Assembly: GCF_001625325.1 (NCBI RefSeq)
Contig: NZ_JRQQ01000005.1
Span: 186,001-250,000 of the forward strand
Direction: 5' to 3'
DNA length: 64,000 nucleotides
DNA from: Croceicoccus estronivorus
Lineage (GTDB): Bacteria > Pseudomonadota > Alphaproteobacteria > Sphingomonadales > Sphingomonadaceae
Shown: positions 53,204 to 62,985 of the stretch, in pieces
Layout of the letters: each line of letters starts with the position of its first letter
Numbering within the stretch: the first letter of the stretch is position 1
The notes under the pieces: model-generated
The model's database searches: none
Told to the model about the DNA's origin: nothing
What the model saw: the letters and a program-made list of their open reading frames with translations, nothing else
Made by a program: the position numbers and the translations under genes

Positions 53204-54469
53204 ATGCATTTGAAAGAACTTAAGAAGAAAACTCCGGCTGAACTCGTCGGAATGGCCGAGGAACTCGGTGTCGAAGGCGCGTCGACCATGCGCCGGCAGG
53301 ATTTGATGTTCTGTATTCTTCGCGAACTTGCGGAGGATGAGGAATACGAGCAGGAAATCATGGGCGTGGGCACGATCGAAGTGCTTTCCGATGGTTTCGG
53401 CTTTCTTCGCAGCCCCGAAGCAAACTACCTTGCCGGGCCGGACGATATCTACGTCTCTCCGAACCAGGTTCGCAAATGGGGCCTGCGTACCGGTGATACG
53501 GTCGAAGGGGAAATTCGTGCCCCCAAGGATGGGGAGCGCTATTTTGCCCTCACGAAGCTCACCAGCGTCAATTACGACGATCCGGACATGGTCCGCCACC
53601 GGACCAATTTTGATAACCTGACGCCCCTCTATCCGGACGAGAAGCTGGTTCTGGATACGGTGGATCCGACCGTGAAGGACAAATCGGCCCGCGTGATCGA
53701 TATCATCGCTCCGCAGGGCAAGGGGCAACGCGCGTTGATCGTTGCGCCGCCGCGTACGGGTAAGACTGTACTTCTGCAGAACATCGCCAAGGCCATCACG
53801 GATAACCATCCGGAAGTTTTCCTGCTGGTCCTGCTGGTGGATGAACGCCCGGAAGAAGTCACGGACATGCAACGTAGCGTGAAGGGGGAGGTGATTTCCT
53901 CCACGTTCGACGAGCCGGCCTCTCGGCACGTACAAGTTGCTGAAATGGTTATAGAAAAGGCAAAACGTCTGGTTGAACACAAGAAGGACGTCGTGATCCT
54001 TCTCGACTCGATTACGCGTCTTGGGCGAGCCTACAACACTGTCGTACCGAGCTCGGGCAAGGTTCTGACAGGCGGTGTGGATGCCAATGCCTTGCAACGG
54101 CCAAAACGCTTCTTCGGCGCAGCCCGGAATATCGAGGAAGGCGGCTCGCTTTCGATCATTGCGACGGCGCTGATCGATACTGGCAGCCGCATGGACGAAG
54201 TCATCTTCGAAGAGTTCAAGGGGACCGGTAACTCGGAAATCGTGCTCGACCGCAAGGTGGCAGACAAGCGCATTTTCCCGGCACTCGATGTGGGCAAGTC
54301 CGGCACCCGCAAGGAAGAGCTTCTGGTTCCGAAGGAACAACTCTCCAAGATGTGGGTACTGCGCCGTATTCTGATGCAGATGGGCACGATCGATTCAATG
54401 GAATTCCTGCTCGACAAGATGAAGGATTCCAAGACGAACGAGGATTTCTTCGCCACGATGAATCAGTAG
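53204..54469 (+). CDS. rho: Transcription termination factor Rho
   Basis: 421 residues. N-terminal Rho-N domain ([22 protein letters not shown]), RNA-binding cold-shock domain (~50-120: [22 protein letters not shown]), and the ATPase with Walker A APPRTGKT at 181-188, [13 protein letters not shown] and [13 protein letters not shown]. Hexameric helicase. Placement near hemE is common. The 205 bp before it hold no gene. Confidence 0.97.
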   Translation: MHLKELKKKTPAELVGMAEELGVEGASTMRRQDLMFCILRELAEDEEYEQEIMGVGTIEVLSDGFGFLRSPEANYLAGPDDIYVSPNQVRKWGLRTGDTVEGEIRAPKDGERYFALTKLTSVNYDDPDMVRHRTNFDNLTPLYPDEKLVLDTVDPTVKDKSARVIDIIAPQGKGQRALIVAPPRTGKTVLLQNIAKAITDNHPEVFLLVLLVDERPEEVTDMQRSVKGEVISSTFDEPASRHVQVAEMVIEKAKRLVEHKKDVVILLDSITRLGRAYNTVVPSSGKVLTGGVDANALQRPKRFFGAARNIEEGGSLSIIATALIDTGSRMDEVIFEEFKGTGNSEIVLDRKVADKRIFPALDVGKSGTRKEELLVPKEQLSKMWVLRRILMQMGTIDSMEFLLDKMKDSKTNEDFFATMNQ

Positions 54470-54476
54470 GGATGGA

Positions 54477-54500
54477 CGCACCGGGTCGAAGCCCGGTGCG
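54477..54500. terminator. Hairpin after rho
   Basis: CGCACCGGG and CCCGGTGCG form a perfect nine-bp stem around TCGAAG, 8 nt after the rho stop. No T run follows in either direction, so it may stabilise the 3' end rather than terminate. Confidence 0.5.
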
Positions 54501-54518
54501 TAAAAGAGGCAATCCCGC

Positions 54519-56108
54519 TCAACCGACTCTGCGGAACGTATTTGCGCTGGCTGCTGCCCATTGGCGGGCGAGGGGGGTGCCTTCCGGACCTTCCAGAAGC
54601 GCACGATTGGCAATGAATGGATAGATCCTGTCGACAGGATCTGCCCTGGCGGAATTCAACCGCTCGCGCATGTCCATTGGTGTGATTTGCCAGGGATTTT
54701 CGAGGCCCATGGCAATGACGATTTCGCGTAGGGCGTGAATGGTGTGATTTTGGAAGCTGGCCACACGTTGCGCCTTGTCTTCCACGACCAGGCCCTGCTG
54801 GCGCCATGGTACTTGTGTCGCGACACCGGTGGGACATCTGTCCGTATGGCATTGCATGGACTGCACACAGCCAAGAGCAAACATGAATGCCCGGGCAGCG
54901 TTGCACCAATCGGCGCCGAGACCGAACATTTCGGCCATCCCGGCACCGGAATGAACTTTGCCTGACGCGCCGATTTTGATGCGGTCTTTCAGGCCCGTGC
55001 CAACCAGGGCATTACGGACCCAGATCAGTCCTTCGCGCAGGGGCATGCCGACACTGTTGGTCAATTCGAGAGGTGCCGCCCCGGTGCCGCCCTCAGCACC
55101 ATCAACGACGATGAAATCCGGAGCAATGCCAGTGGCAAGAATGGCCTTTGTAAAAGCAAGGACTTCATGGGGCTGCCCTACGCAGAGCTTTACCCCGACA
55201 GGCTTTCCTCCCGAAAGATCCCGTAATTTAGAAATGAATTCAAGGAGTTGTATTGGTGTAGAAAATTCGGGATGCGCTGCGGGAGAGATAACATCCCTGC
55301 CGATCGGCACGCCCCGGGCCTCGGCGATTTCAGGAGTGACCTTTGCGCCCGGCAGCATTCCGCCGTGGCCGGGCTTGGCACCCTGACTCAGCTTGATTTC
55401 GACCATCTTCACCTGATCGCTTTGTGCCTGTTCCGCAAAGCGACCGGGATCGAACCGGCCATTGGCATCGCGGCATCCGAAATAGCCGCTACCCAGCTCC
55501 CAGATCAGGTCGCCGCCATGAATGCGGTGATACCTGCTGATTGAGCCCTCACCAGTGTCGTGGGCAAAGTCCCCGAGTTTGGCGCCTTTATTCAGCGCGG
55601 CAATTGCGCGGGCCGAAAGGGAGCCAAAGCTCATGGCCGAAATGTTGAGCAGAGCCGAGGAATAGGGCTTGTTGCAATCAGGACCGCCAATCGTGAGGCG
55701 CCAATGCTCGGGGACGTCGGCATTCGGCACGATGGAATGACCTAGCCAGCGATATTCATCGGAATAGACGTCCAGCTCTGTGCCCATGGGATGAGCGTCG
55801 AGCTGGTTCTTTGCGCGGGCGTAGATCAGGGCGCGTTCGTCGTGGTTGTATGGTCTGCCTTCGAGATCGGACTCAACGAAGTAGCTGCGCACAAAAGGAC
55901 GCAGATCTTCCGATAGCCAACGGGCCCTGGCGATAAGTGGATAGTTGCGCCTCAATGTGTGGCGGTGTTGCACGACGTCCCACAACGCAATCAGCAGCAG
56001 CGGGAGGGTAATCCACAAGCCCCAGTGAAGGACCGGAAATACAGCACAGGCGATCGTGGCCGCGGCCAGTGCAAGGGGGACGGCATATCGGGATGGCAGG
56101 GGAAGCAT
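54519..56108 (-). CDS. FMN-binding glutamate synthase family protein, membrane-anchored
   Basis: 529 residues. Two hydrophobic segments at the N-terminus (~8-42) precede the glutamate-synthase FMN-binding barrel: NISAMSFGSLSARAIAALNKGAKLG, SQGAKPGHGGMLPGAKV, DFIVVDGAEGGTGAAPLE, KIGASGKVHSGAGMAEMFGLGADWCNAARAFMFALGC, and CHTDRCPTGVAT with Fe-S type cysteines. No glutaminase domain, so it is not a full glutamate synthase. Role unknown. Confidence 0.83.
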   Translation of the reverse strand: MLPLPSRYAVPLALAAATIACAVFPVLHWGLWITLPLLLIALWDVVQHRHTLRRNYPLIARARWLSEDLRPFVRSYFVESDLEGRPYNHDERALIYARAKNQLDAHPMGTELDVYSDEYRWLGHSIVPNADVPEHWRLTIGGPDCNKPYSSALLNISAMSFGSLSARAIAALNKGAKLGDFAHDTGEGSISRYHRIHGGDLIWELGSGYFGCRDANGRFDPGRFAEQAQSDQVKMVEIKLSQGAKPGHGGMLPGAKVTPEIAEARGVPIGRDVISPAAHPEFSTPIQLLEFISKLRDLSGGKPVGVKLCVGQPHEVLAFTKAILATGIAPDFIVVDGAEGGTGAAPLELTNSVGMPLREGLIWVRNALVGTGLKDRIKIGASGKVHSGAGMAEMFGLGADWCNAARAFMFALGCVQSMQCHTDRCPTGVATQVPWRQQGLVVEDKAQRVASFQNHTIHALREIVIAMGLENPWQITPMDMRERLNSARADPVDRIYPFIANRALLEGPEGTPLARQWAAASANTFRRVG

Positions 56109-56119
56109 GAGGACTGACT

Positions 56120-56830
56120 CTAGCCGAGATGCTCCTCGAAAAATGCGTCTGTCCGACCATCGGCCAGATTCGCTCCCTCTTCGTTCCGGCGCTGACCCAT
56201 TTCAGCCGCGAAGCCGTGATCCAGTCCAGGATAGTCGTGAAGCGTGACATGCTGATTATCGTCGAGACCTTCATGCATGGCCTGTTGCGCCTCGGCTGGG
56301 ACAAAGCCATCGTTACCTGCGATGTGAAGCATGAGCGGGTTAGCAATTGCATGCGATTCATTGAGCATCTGGTCGATCATCACGCCATAATAGCCCACAC
56401 TGGCGTCGATATCCGTGCGTGCTGCGGCGAGGTAGGCCATGCGCCCGCCAAGGCAAAATCCGACCAGACCGACCTTCCCGACCTGTTCCTCTGCTCTTAA
56501 ATATTTGATGAGTGCTTCGATATCTTTCACGCAAAGATCGGCGTCGAATTTTGCGATGAGAGCCAGAGCTTCGTTCATTTCCTTTTCGACATCGGCATCC
56601 AATTCAATTCCTGGGGCGAAGCGCCAGAAAATTTCGGGGGCAGCCGCAAGATATCCTTTTGCAGCCCAGTCATCACACTTCTTTCTGATGCCGGGATTGA
56701 TTCCGAAGATTTCGGGAACCACGATGATCGCAGCATGAGGTTCACCTTGCGGGCGGGCGATGTAGACTGGAATCCCATCTGCAGTCCCTTGGTCGGCAGC
56801 GAGTTGTGGAATTGTGATCTTCTGGGACAT
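56120..56830 (-). CDS. Dienelactone hydrolase family protein
   Basis: 236 residues from the ATG at 56830, preceded by AAGGAG. The alpha/beta-hydrolase triad reads Cys126 (GFCLGGR), Asp174 (AGNDGFV), His205 (LDHGF), with Glu40 (VPEIFG) as in dienelactone hydrolases. Substrate unknown. Confidence 0.87.
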   Translation of the reverse strand: MSQKITIPQLAADQGTADGIPVYIARPQGEPHAAIIVVPEIFGINPGIRKKCDDWAAKGYLAAAPEIFWRFAPGIELDADVEKEMNEALALIAKFDADLCVKDIEALIKYLRAEEQVGKVGLVGFCLGGRMAYLAAARTDIDASVGYYGVMIDQMLNESHAIANPLMLHIAGNDGFVPAEAQQAMHEGLDDNQHVTLHDYPGLDHGFAAEMGQRRNEEGANLADGRTDAFFEEHLG

Positions 56831-56933
56831 GTTGGGATCTCCTTGCAATTTCGGGGAGATTAGGCACCGATGATGGACTTTGCCAAGGCCGTGTGACAGG
56901 TTCCTTGCACTTCGCGCCAGAAAGGGTGTTCGG

Positions 56934-57188
56934 ATGAAAGTGAATATCGAGATAGATTGCACGCCGGAGGAGGCAAGAGCATTCCTCGGTCTGCCAGACG
57001 TCAGCCAGGTTAATGCTGTCTATGTCGACCACCTTACGAAAGCTCTGCAAGGGGTTACCAGTCTCGAACAGCTTCAGGAACTGTCGCAGCAGTGGGCGCC
57101 GATGGGTCAGTTCGGGCTCAAGCTGTTCCAGAATATCCTGGAGGGCGGAGCTGCTTTTGCGCAGGGCGCAACGAAGAAGGGCGGCTAA
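56934..57188 (+). CDS. Small DUF6489-like protein
   Basis: 84 residues from the ATG at 56934, preceded by AAAGGG. MKVNIEIDCTPEEARAFLGLPDV start, then QQWAPMGQFGLKLFQNILEGGA, which resembles the alphaproteobacterial DUF6489 family. Function unknown. Lies 45 bp before mnmE. Confidence 0.72.
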   Translation: MKVNIEIDCTPEEARAFLGLPDVSQVNAVYVDHLTKALQGVTSLEQLQELSQQWAPMGQFGLKLFQNILEGGAAFAQGATKKGG

Positions 57189-57233
57189 GCTGTCCATGAT
57201 TCAAGGCCCGGTGTCCGGTGCTAGATTGAAGTC

Positions 57234-58511
57234 ATGAACGATACTATTTTTGCGTTGTCGAGCGGGCAGCCCCCAGCAGGGATTGCTGTTATCCGTGTGA
57301 GCGGGTCTCAAGCAGGCGCCGCCTTATCGGCATTGGCTGGCCGTTTGCCGCAACCCCGGCGGGCGACTTTCGTCCGGTTGCGTGATGATGCCGGTGCGGA
57401 ACTTGATGCCGGGCTTATTCTTTGGTTGCCAGGCCCCGGGAGTGCGACCGGAGAGGATTTGGCTGAATTCCATCTTCATGGCGGTAGGGCGGTTGTCGAG
57501 GCCGTTGAATCCGCACTTCGAACTTTCGGCCTTCGGCGGGCGGAGGCAGGTGAGTTTACGAGGCGGGCATTTGCTAATGGGCGGATCGACCTTGCGGAGG
57601 CAGAGGGCCTCGCTGATCTGCTGTCGGCGGAGACGGAACTGCAAAGACGTTCCGCACTGGCCATGGCTGGAGGCACTTTTTCCCGTCAGGCGGAGGAATG
57701 GCGTAGTCATCTGCTGACGCTTGCCGCTCGCGTAGAAGCCGTGCTGGATTTCGCAGACCAGGATGATGTTTCAGCGTTGCCTGAGGACTTCGGGAGGGAA
57801 CTGTCGGTTCTAGAACGTGAAGTGGCTGCGTGGCTTTCAAGACCTCATGCGGAAGTGTTGAAGGAGGGCTATCGAGTGGTTCTTGCCGGACCACCGAATG
57901 CGGGCAAGAGTACGCTGTTCAATGCGTTGGTGGAGAGCAACGCGGCGATTACCGCGCCGACGGCGGGTACTACTCGAGACGTGATCACGCGTTCCGTTGC
58001 AATGGGCGGTGTACCTTTCACATTTGTCGATACTGCGGGCGTAAGGCATGCGAGCGATGATGCAATCGAAATGATTGGCATTGATCGTGCGCATGCAGAA
58101 ATGGATCGAGCCGATCTGGTTTTATGGTTGGGTCCCGAAGGGGAAGGGCCGAGTGGTGAAACCTGGGAAATTCAGGCCCAGACTGACCGCAATGATTGCG
58201 TGGTCAAGCGGACACCAAGGTACAGCGTTTCGGCTGTTACTGGTGAGGGATTGGCTACCCTGAAGCTCGCTCTGATTGAGAACGCTCGCCGGAAAATGCC
58301 AAAGCCTGGGGAGGCCGCACTCAACGCTCGCCAGCGTGAGTTGGTTGCGCAGATGCATCAAGGAATTGAAAGCGCCCTGCGCGAAGACGACCCCTTGCTT
58401 CTGGCGGAGCAGTTACGCTTGGCCCGCGTAGCCCTAGATCGGTTGGTGGGGCGCGCTACGACAGAAGACATGTTGGATGCCTTGTTTGGAAGCTTTTGTA
58501 TCGGGAAATAG
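57234..58511 (+). CDS. mnmE: tRNA modification GTPase MnmE
   Basis: 425 residues. N-terminal folate-binding domain (IFALSSGQPPAGIAVIRVSG), G1 motif AGPPNAGKSTLFN, switch GTTRDV, G3 DTAG, and the C-terminal CIGK motif with catalytic Cys. With MnmG it builds the cmnm5 wobble-uridine modification. A perfect parS lies 14 bp after its stop. Confidence 0.95.
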   Translation: MNDTIFALSSGQPPAGIAVIRVSGSQAGAALSALAGRLPQPRRATFVRLRDDAGAELDAGLILWLPGPGSATGEDLAEFHLHGGRAVVEAVESALRTFGLRRAEAGEFTRRAFANGRIDLAEAEGLADLLSAETELQRRSALAMAGGTFSRQAEEWRSHLLTLAARVEAVLDFADQDDVSALPEDFGRELSVLEREVAAWLSRPHAEVLKEGYRVVLAGPPNAGKSTLFNALVESNAAITAPTAGTTRDVITRSVAMGGVPFTFVDTAGVRHASDDAIEMIGIDRAHAEMDRADLVLWLGPEGEGPSGETWEIQAQTDRNDCVVKRTPRYSVSAVTGEGLATLKLALIENARRKMPKPGEAALNARQRELVAQMHQGIESALREDDPLLLAEQLRLARVALDRLVGRATTEDMLDALFGSFCIGK

Positions 58512-58525
58512 CGAGGTCTTGGTCG

Positions 58526-58541
58526 TGTTTCACGTGAAACA
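58526..58541. promoter_or_regulatory. parS site, perfect 16-bp palindrome
   Basis: TGTTTCACGTGAAACA, identical to the bacterial chromosome parS consensus, in the gap between mnmE and mnmG. About 7.1 kb from the proposed oriC. Confidence 0.93.
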
Positions 58542-58620
58542 TCACTTATCGCTTCTTCGTTGTTAATCGGTTCGACGATGTTTCTTTGACCGAAATTGCG
58601 GCGTCGTTTATCGGAATGGT

Positions 58621-60483
58621 ATGCGAGGCTTCGATATCTTGGTTGTGGGTGGCGGCCATGCCGGCTGTGAGGCAGCAGCGGTTGCTGCGCGCATGGGCGC
58701 ACGGGTCGGACTGGTCAGTTTTGATCTTTCGACGATTGGCGCAATGAGCTGCAATCCTGCGATCGGGGGCTTGGGTAAGGGCCATCTCGTTCGCGAAGTA
58801 GATGCTTTCGACGGTTTGATTGGGTGCGCGGCTGATGCGGCGGCGATTCATTATCGCATGTTGAATCGCTCGAAGGGCAGCGCGGTCTGGGGGCCGAGGG
58901 TTCAGGCGGATCGCACTTTGTTCAAGGCTGCTATCCAGGATCTCCTGACGCGCCAGGGGGATTTGACTTGTATCGCGGGAGAGGCAGCCGAACTCGTTCT
59001 GGATGGAGGTCGTGCGACGGGGTTGCGATTGAGCGACGGCACGAAACTGGCAGCGTCGGCCGTGGTCCTCTGCACGGGCACTTTTCTTGGCGGAACTTTG
59101 TTCCGTGGGGAGGAGCGATTAATCGGTGGACGCATTGGGGAAGCGTCAGCGCAACGGTTGGCTCAGCAGATGCGGGATGCCGCATTGCCTATGGCACGCT
59201 TGAAAACCGGAACTCCTCCACGACTGGATGGGCGGACGATAAATTGGGCGCAGCTTGACGAGCAGCCTTCGGATAGTGACTTTTGGATGATGTCGGCGAT
59301 GGGTGGTGAGGCCCGAGCCAATCCCCAAGTGTTTTGTGCGATCACCCGCACCAACCCTCAAAGCCACGAGGTCATTCGCTCCAACCTGCATCGTTCTCCG
59401 TTGTTCACTGGTGCAATTGATGCTCGGGGCCCTCGGTATTGTCCTTCTATTGAAGACAAGATCCATCGTTTCGCGGACAGGGATGGTCATCAGGTATTTC
59501 TTGAGCCGGAAGGGCTCGGAACTCACCTCGTCTATCCCAACGGGATTAGCACGTCGCTGCCCGCAGATGTTCAGCTCCAGATGCTTCGGACCATGGACGG
59601 GTTGCAACACGTGGAAATGATAGTTCCCGGTTATGCCGTCGAATATGATCATATCGACCCTCGCGCCCTGCGTGCGTCTCTGGAGCTAAAAGCTATCCCC
59701 GGGTTATACTGCGCTGGTCAGATTAACGGCACGACGGGCTATGAGGAGGCCGCCGCACAAGGTCTGGTTGCGGGAATGCACGCCGCTGCACATGTGCTCG
59801 GACGAGAGCCCGCTTCTCTCGATCGGGCCAATTCCTACATGGCCGTCATGATTGATGATCTCACCTTGCACGGCATTAGCGAGCCCTACCGGATGCTGAC
59901 GGCCAGGGCCGAATACCGTTTGCGGTTACGCGCGAATAACGCGACTACTCGCCTTACTCCACTTGCGTTAGACGCAGGGTGCGTAGGGCACGAACGGAAG
60001 CAGTGGTTCGCTCGCCGAGAGACGGAACGCTCACTTTGGAGCAATGCTCTTTCACGTGAAGTCGGTGCTACAGAAATGGCCGGCGCCGGTTTGCCGGTTC
60101 GCAATGATAGCGGAAAGCGCGCGCTCCATGAGTGGTTGCGCTTTGGTGGCGTCGAGTTGTCCGATCTCTGTCGATGGTTGCCCGATCAACTGGATGTGCA
60201 AGGAGAGCTTGCACTCGAGATGGCTGAAGATGCAGCCTATGCCCCATACTTGGCCCGGCAAGATGCCGAGCTTCGCGATCTTCGCGCGAGCGAAAGTGTG
60301 GGATTGGGGCAGAACTTTCCCTTTTGCTCGGTACCGGGTCTTTCACGTGAAATGGTCGAAAGGCTGGAAAGCGCTCAGCCGGCAACTTTGGCAGCGGCGG
60401 GTCGTGTGCCGGGTATCACCCCGGCTGCTCTAGCTGCCCTGTTGGTCCATGCCCGCCGAAGAGCGGATGCGGTTGCCGCATGA
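58621..60483 (+). CDS. mnmG: tRNA uridine-5-carboxymethylaminomethyl synthase MnmG
   Basis: 620 residues. FAD-binding start ([22 protein letters not shown]), [54 protein letters not shown] and [17 protein letters not shown]. MnmE's partner. Two parS-like sites lie inside its 3' third. The stop overlaps the rsmG start by 4 nt. Confidence 0.96.
   Translation: MRGFDILVVGGGHAGCEAAAVAARMGARVGLVSFDLSTIGAMSCNPAIGGLGKGHLVREVDAFDGLIGCAADAAAIHYRMLNRSKGSAVWGPRVQADRTLFKAAIQDLLTRQGDLTCIAGEAAELVLDGGRATGLRLSDGTKLAASAVVLCTGTFLGGTLFRGEERLIGGRIGEASAQRLAQQMRDAALPMARLKTGTPPRLDGRTINWAQLDEQPSDSDFWMMSAMGGEARANPQVFCAITRTNPQSHEVIRSNLHRSPLFTGAIDARGPRYCPSIEDKIHRFADRDGHQVFLEPEGLGTHLVYPNGISTSLPADVQLQMLRTMDGLQHVEMIVPGYAVEYDHIDPRALRASLELKAIPGLYCAGQINGTTGYEEAAAQGLVAGMHAAAHVLGREPASLDRANSYMAVMIDDLTLHGISEPYRMLTARAEYRLRLRANNATTRLTPLALDAGCVGHERKQWFARRETERSLWSNALSREVGATEMAGAGLPVRNDSGKRALHEWLRFGGVELSDLCRWLPDQLDVQGELALEMAEDAAYAPYLARQDAELRDLRASESVGLGQNFPFCSVPGLSREMVERLESAQPATLAAAGRVPGITPAALAALLVHARRRADAVAA
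60048..60063. promoter_or_regulatory. parS-like site in mnmG (12/16)
   Basis: TCTTTCACGTGAAGTC, keeping the central TTTCACGTGAA. Encodes L-S-R-E-V in frame. Confidence 0.5.
60339..60354. promoter_or_regulatory. parS-like site in mnmG (13/16)
   Basis: TCTTTCACGTGAAATG, keeping TTTCACGTGAAA. Encodes L-S-R-E-M in frame. Confidence 0.6.
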
Positions 60484-61130
60484 TTCGTAATGAAGAAGAG
60501 GCGCGTTCATATACGGCAACGCATTGCGACTTCTCGGCTATGCAGCGGCTCGATAGGTTGGTGGCTTTGCTATCTGAGGAAAATGAGCGGCAAAACCTGA
60601 TCGCGCGACAAACGGTGCCGCATTTGTGGCAACGCCACATTGCAGACAGTGCGCAATTGCTGCGCTACGTTTCACGTGAAACAGGGGTGTGGCTCGACCT
60701 GGGAACAGGCGCCGGCTTTCCCGGTTTGGTGATCGCGGCAATGCGACCGAGTTGGCCGGTAAAGTTGGTAGAATCCAGGAAGCGACGCGCTGAGTGGCTT
60801 GAGTTCGCATGCGACGAACTGAATCTTCGTCACTGCGAGGTATTGGGACAACGGCTCGAAAATATCGATAGTTTTGCAGCTGGTGTAATTTCCGCTCGGG
60901 CCTTTGCACCTATGCCGCGCTTGATGGAGTTGTCTTCTCGCTTTTCCACAGCGCAAACACTTTGGCTGTTGCCGAAGGGACGGTCAGCCGAGCAAGATTT
61001 GAATGCCTTACCCAAGAGTCGCCGGAACGCGTTTCACGTGGAACAATCGTTGACCGATCCGGAGGCGGGCATCATCATTGGCGGTGGCCCAGTTGCGGGT
61101 ATCCGGCCGGAAGCGAGGCAGGCATCATGA
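60480..61130 (+). CDS. rsmG: 16S rRNA (guanine-N7) methyltransferase RsmG
   Basis: 216 residues. [25 protein letters not shown] loop [15 protein letters not shown], and [11 protein letters not shown]. Methylates G527 of 16S rRNA. The start and stop overlap mnmG and parA by 4 nt each. Two parS-like sites lie within it. Confidence 0.94.
   Translation: MIRNEEEARSYTATHCDFSAMQRLDRLVALLSEENERQNLIARQTVPHLWQRHIADSAQLLRYVSRETGVWLDLGTGAGFPGLVIAAMRPSWPVKLVESRKRRAEWLEFACDELNLRHCEVLGQRLENIDSFAAGVISARAFAPMPRLMELSSRFSTAQTLWLLPKGRSAEQDLNALPKSRRNAFHVEQSLTDPEAGIIIGGGPVAGIRPEARQAS
60668..60683. promoter_or_regulatory. parS site in rsmG (15/16)
   Basis: CGTTTCACGTGAAACA; only the first base differs from consensus. 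Encodes V-S-R-E-T in frame. Confidence 0.85.
61030..61045. promoter_or_regulatory. parS-like site in rsmG (14/16)
   Basis: CGTTTCACGTGGAACA, about 80 bp before the parA start. Read in another frame as A-F-H-V-E-Q. Confidence 0.65.
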
Positions 61131-61903
61131 TACGAATTGCGATTGCCAACCAGAAAGGTGGAGTCGGAAAGACCACCACTGCTATCAATATTGCCACGGC
61201 CATGGCCGCGACAGGCTGGAAGACCTTGCTGATCGATCTGGATCCGCAAGGCAACGCCTCGACCGGGTTTGGGATTTATGCTGCGGACCGCATTCGTTCG
61301 AGTTACGATCTCCTGGTTGATCAGGCTCCTTTGGTTGAATGTATCCAACCAACTTCAATCCCGGGCCTCGACATTGTGCCTGCTACCGTCGATCTCAGTG
61401 GCGCTGAGGTGGAATTGGTTTCGGTGGAACAGCGTACGGCGAGATTACGAGCAGCGCTTGCCGATCACACCGCGCATGAGATCTGCTTTATTGACTGCCC
61501 ACCATCGCTCGGCCTGCTCACACTGAATGCTCTGACTACTGCAGATACTTTGCTGGTACCCCTACAATGCGAATTTTTCGCACTGGAGGGGTTGAGCCAG
61601 CTGTTGCAAACTGTCGAACGGGTGCAGCAACGCTTTAATCCTGACCTGGGTATTATCGGTGTGGTGCTGACAATGTTCGATCGTCGAAACCGACTGACCG
61701 ATCAGGTTGCCGATGATGTGCGAGATTGCCTCGGTGGCCTGGTGTTTGAATCGGTAATTCCCCGCAATGTCCGTCTGTCCGAGGCGCCAAGCCACGGGTT
61801 GCCCGCGCTTGTCTATGACCATGCCTGTGCGGGCAGCCGTGCCTATATGTCGCTGGCGCGGGAATTGATTGGCCGTCTGCCTGAAAAGAGGAAAGCCGCA
61901 TGA
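61127..61903 (+). CDS. parA: Chromosome partitioning ATPase ParA
   Basis: 258 residues. Deviant Walker A NQKGGVGKTTT at residues 8-18, DLDPQGNASTG, FIDCPPSLGLLTLNAL and LVPLQCEFFALEGLSQL. Its ATP-dependent DNA binding pulls ParB-parS complexes. The start overlaps rsmG and the stop overlaps parB by 4 nt. Confidence 0.96.
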   Translation: MIRIAIANQKGGVGKTTTAINIATAMAATGWKTLLIDLDPQGNASTGFGIYAADRIRSSYDLLVDQAPLVECIQPTSIPGLDIVPATVDLSGAEVELVSVEQRTARLRAALADHTAHEICFIDCPPSLGLLTLNALTTADTLLVPLQCEFFALEGLSQLLQTVERVQQRFNPDLGIIGVVLTMFDRRNRLTDQVADDVRDCLGGLVFESVIPRNVRLSEAPSHGLPALVYDHACAGSRAYMSLARELIGRLPEKRKAA

Positions 61904-62880
61904 GCGAAAAGAGCGCACCTACCCGAATGTCAAACGCCCCAAAGCCGGCGGCAAAGAGACTCGGACGGGGACTAGGTGCCTTGCTTGGTGAAATGCAGCG
62001 TGAAGAGCCGTTGGTTGCGGGGGACAATAGCGCAGCTGGGGAAAGCCAATCCGCACCTGTTTCGGCAACACCCGATCGAGGTTTGGCAATGCTGCCCGTG
62101 GCGGCAATTGAGCCTCATCCGGAGCAGCCGCGTCGTCATTTCGATGAGGATGCTCTGGTGGAATTGGCTGCGTCAATCGCGGCTCGCGGAGTGATTCAGC
62201 CCGTCATCGTTCGGCCCATGGGGGGAGGGCGATATCAGCTGGTTGCGGGTGAACGGCGTTGGCGAGCCGCGCAGCGGGCTCAACTCCATGAAATCCCTGC
62301 CCTTTTAAGGGATCTTGAAGAGCGTGATGTCCTGGCACTGGCGCTGATAGAAAATATTCAGCGCGAAGATCTGAATCCCATCGAAGAGGCCCGTGCGTAC
62401 CAACGTCTTGGTGAGCATGAGGGCCTATCGCAGGCTGAGATTGCTGAGCTGGTCGACAAGTCTCGCAGCCATGTATCCAATCTTCAACGCCTTCTCTCGC
62501 TTCCAGATTCGGTGATAGCCCATGTGGAAATGGGGCAGTTGTCGATGGGACATGCTCGGGCGCTGGTCGGTCGTGACGATGCGGAAAGCTTAGCTGAAGA
62601 AGCAATTGCCAAAAATCTGTCCGTTCGCGAAATGGAAAAGCGGACCCGGAAAGCTGCCGCCAAGATTGGTGGCGAAGGCCGAAGGCACGCGCGGGAGCCA
62701 CGTGATGCGACTGGCGATGCCGATATCATGGCGGTACAAAATCACCTTGAGGAATTTCTGGGTCTGCCAGTACGGATCAATTCTGATACGGACCCTCGAT
62801 CGGGCGCAGTAACAATCCGTTACCGCTCGTTGGATCAACTCGATCTCGTATGCCAGCGCTTAACTGGCGGGGGGATCTGA
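61900..62880 (+). CDS. parB: Chromosome partitioning protein ParB
   Basis: 326 residues. N-terminal ParA-stimulating segment (KRLGRGLGALLGE), CTP-binding region with VIQPVIVRP, GERRWRAAQ and ENIQREDLNPIEEARAY, the HTH around LSQAEIAELVDKSRSHVSNLQRLLSLP, and a C-terminal dimer domain. Its binding sites are the parS series upstream. Followed by a 105-bp convergent gap with no clear terminator. Confidence 0.96.
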   Translation: MSEKSAPTRMSNAPKPAAKRLGRGLGALLGEMQREEPLVAGDNSAAGESQSAPVSATPDRGLAMLPVAAIEPHPEQPRRHFDEDALVELAASIAARGVIQPVIVRPMGGGRYQLVAGERRWRAAQRAQLHEIPALLRDLEERDVLALALIENIQREDLNPIEEARAYQRLGEHEGLSQAEIAELVDKSRSHVSNLQRLLSLPDSVIAHVEMGQLSMGHARALVGRDDAESLAEEAIAKNLSVREMEKRTRKAAAKIGGEGRRHAREPRDATGDADIMAVQNHLEEFLGLPVRINSDTDPRSGAVTIRYRSLDQLDLVCQRLTGGGI

Positions 62881-62985
62881 GCTTTCCCTTTTGTTATCGG
62901 ACGAACGAACTTGGCGTGAGCAACCGATAGATGGAGTCGCGCAGCAACGACTTCGTAATTAATCGAAAGTGTGCAGGTAATCCGG

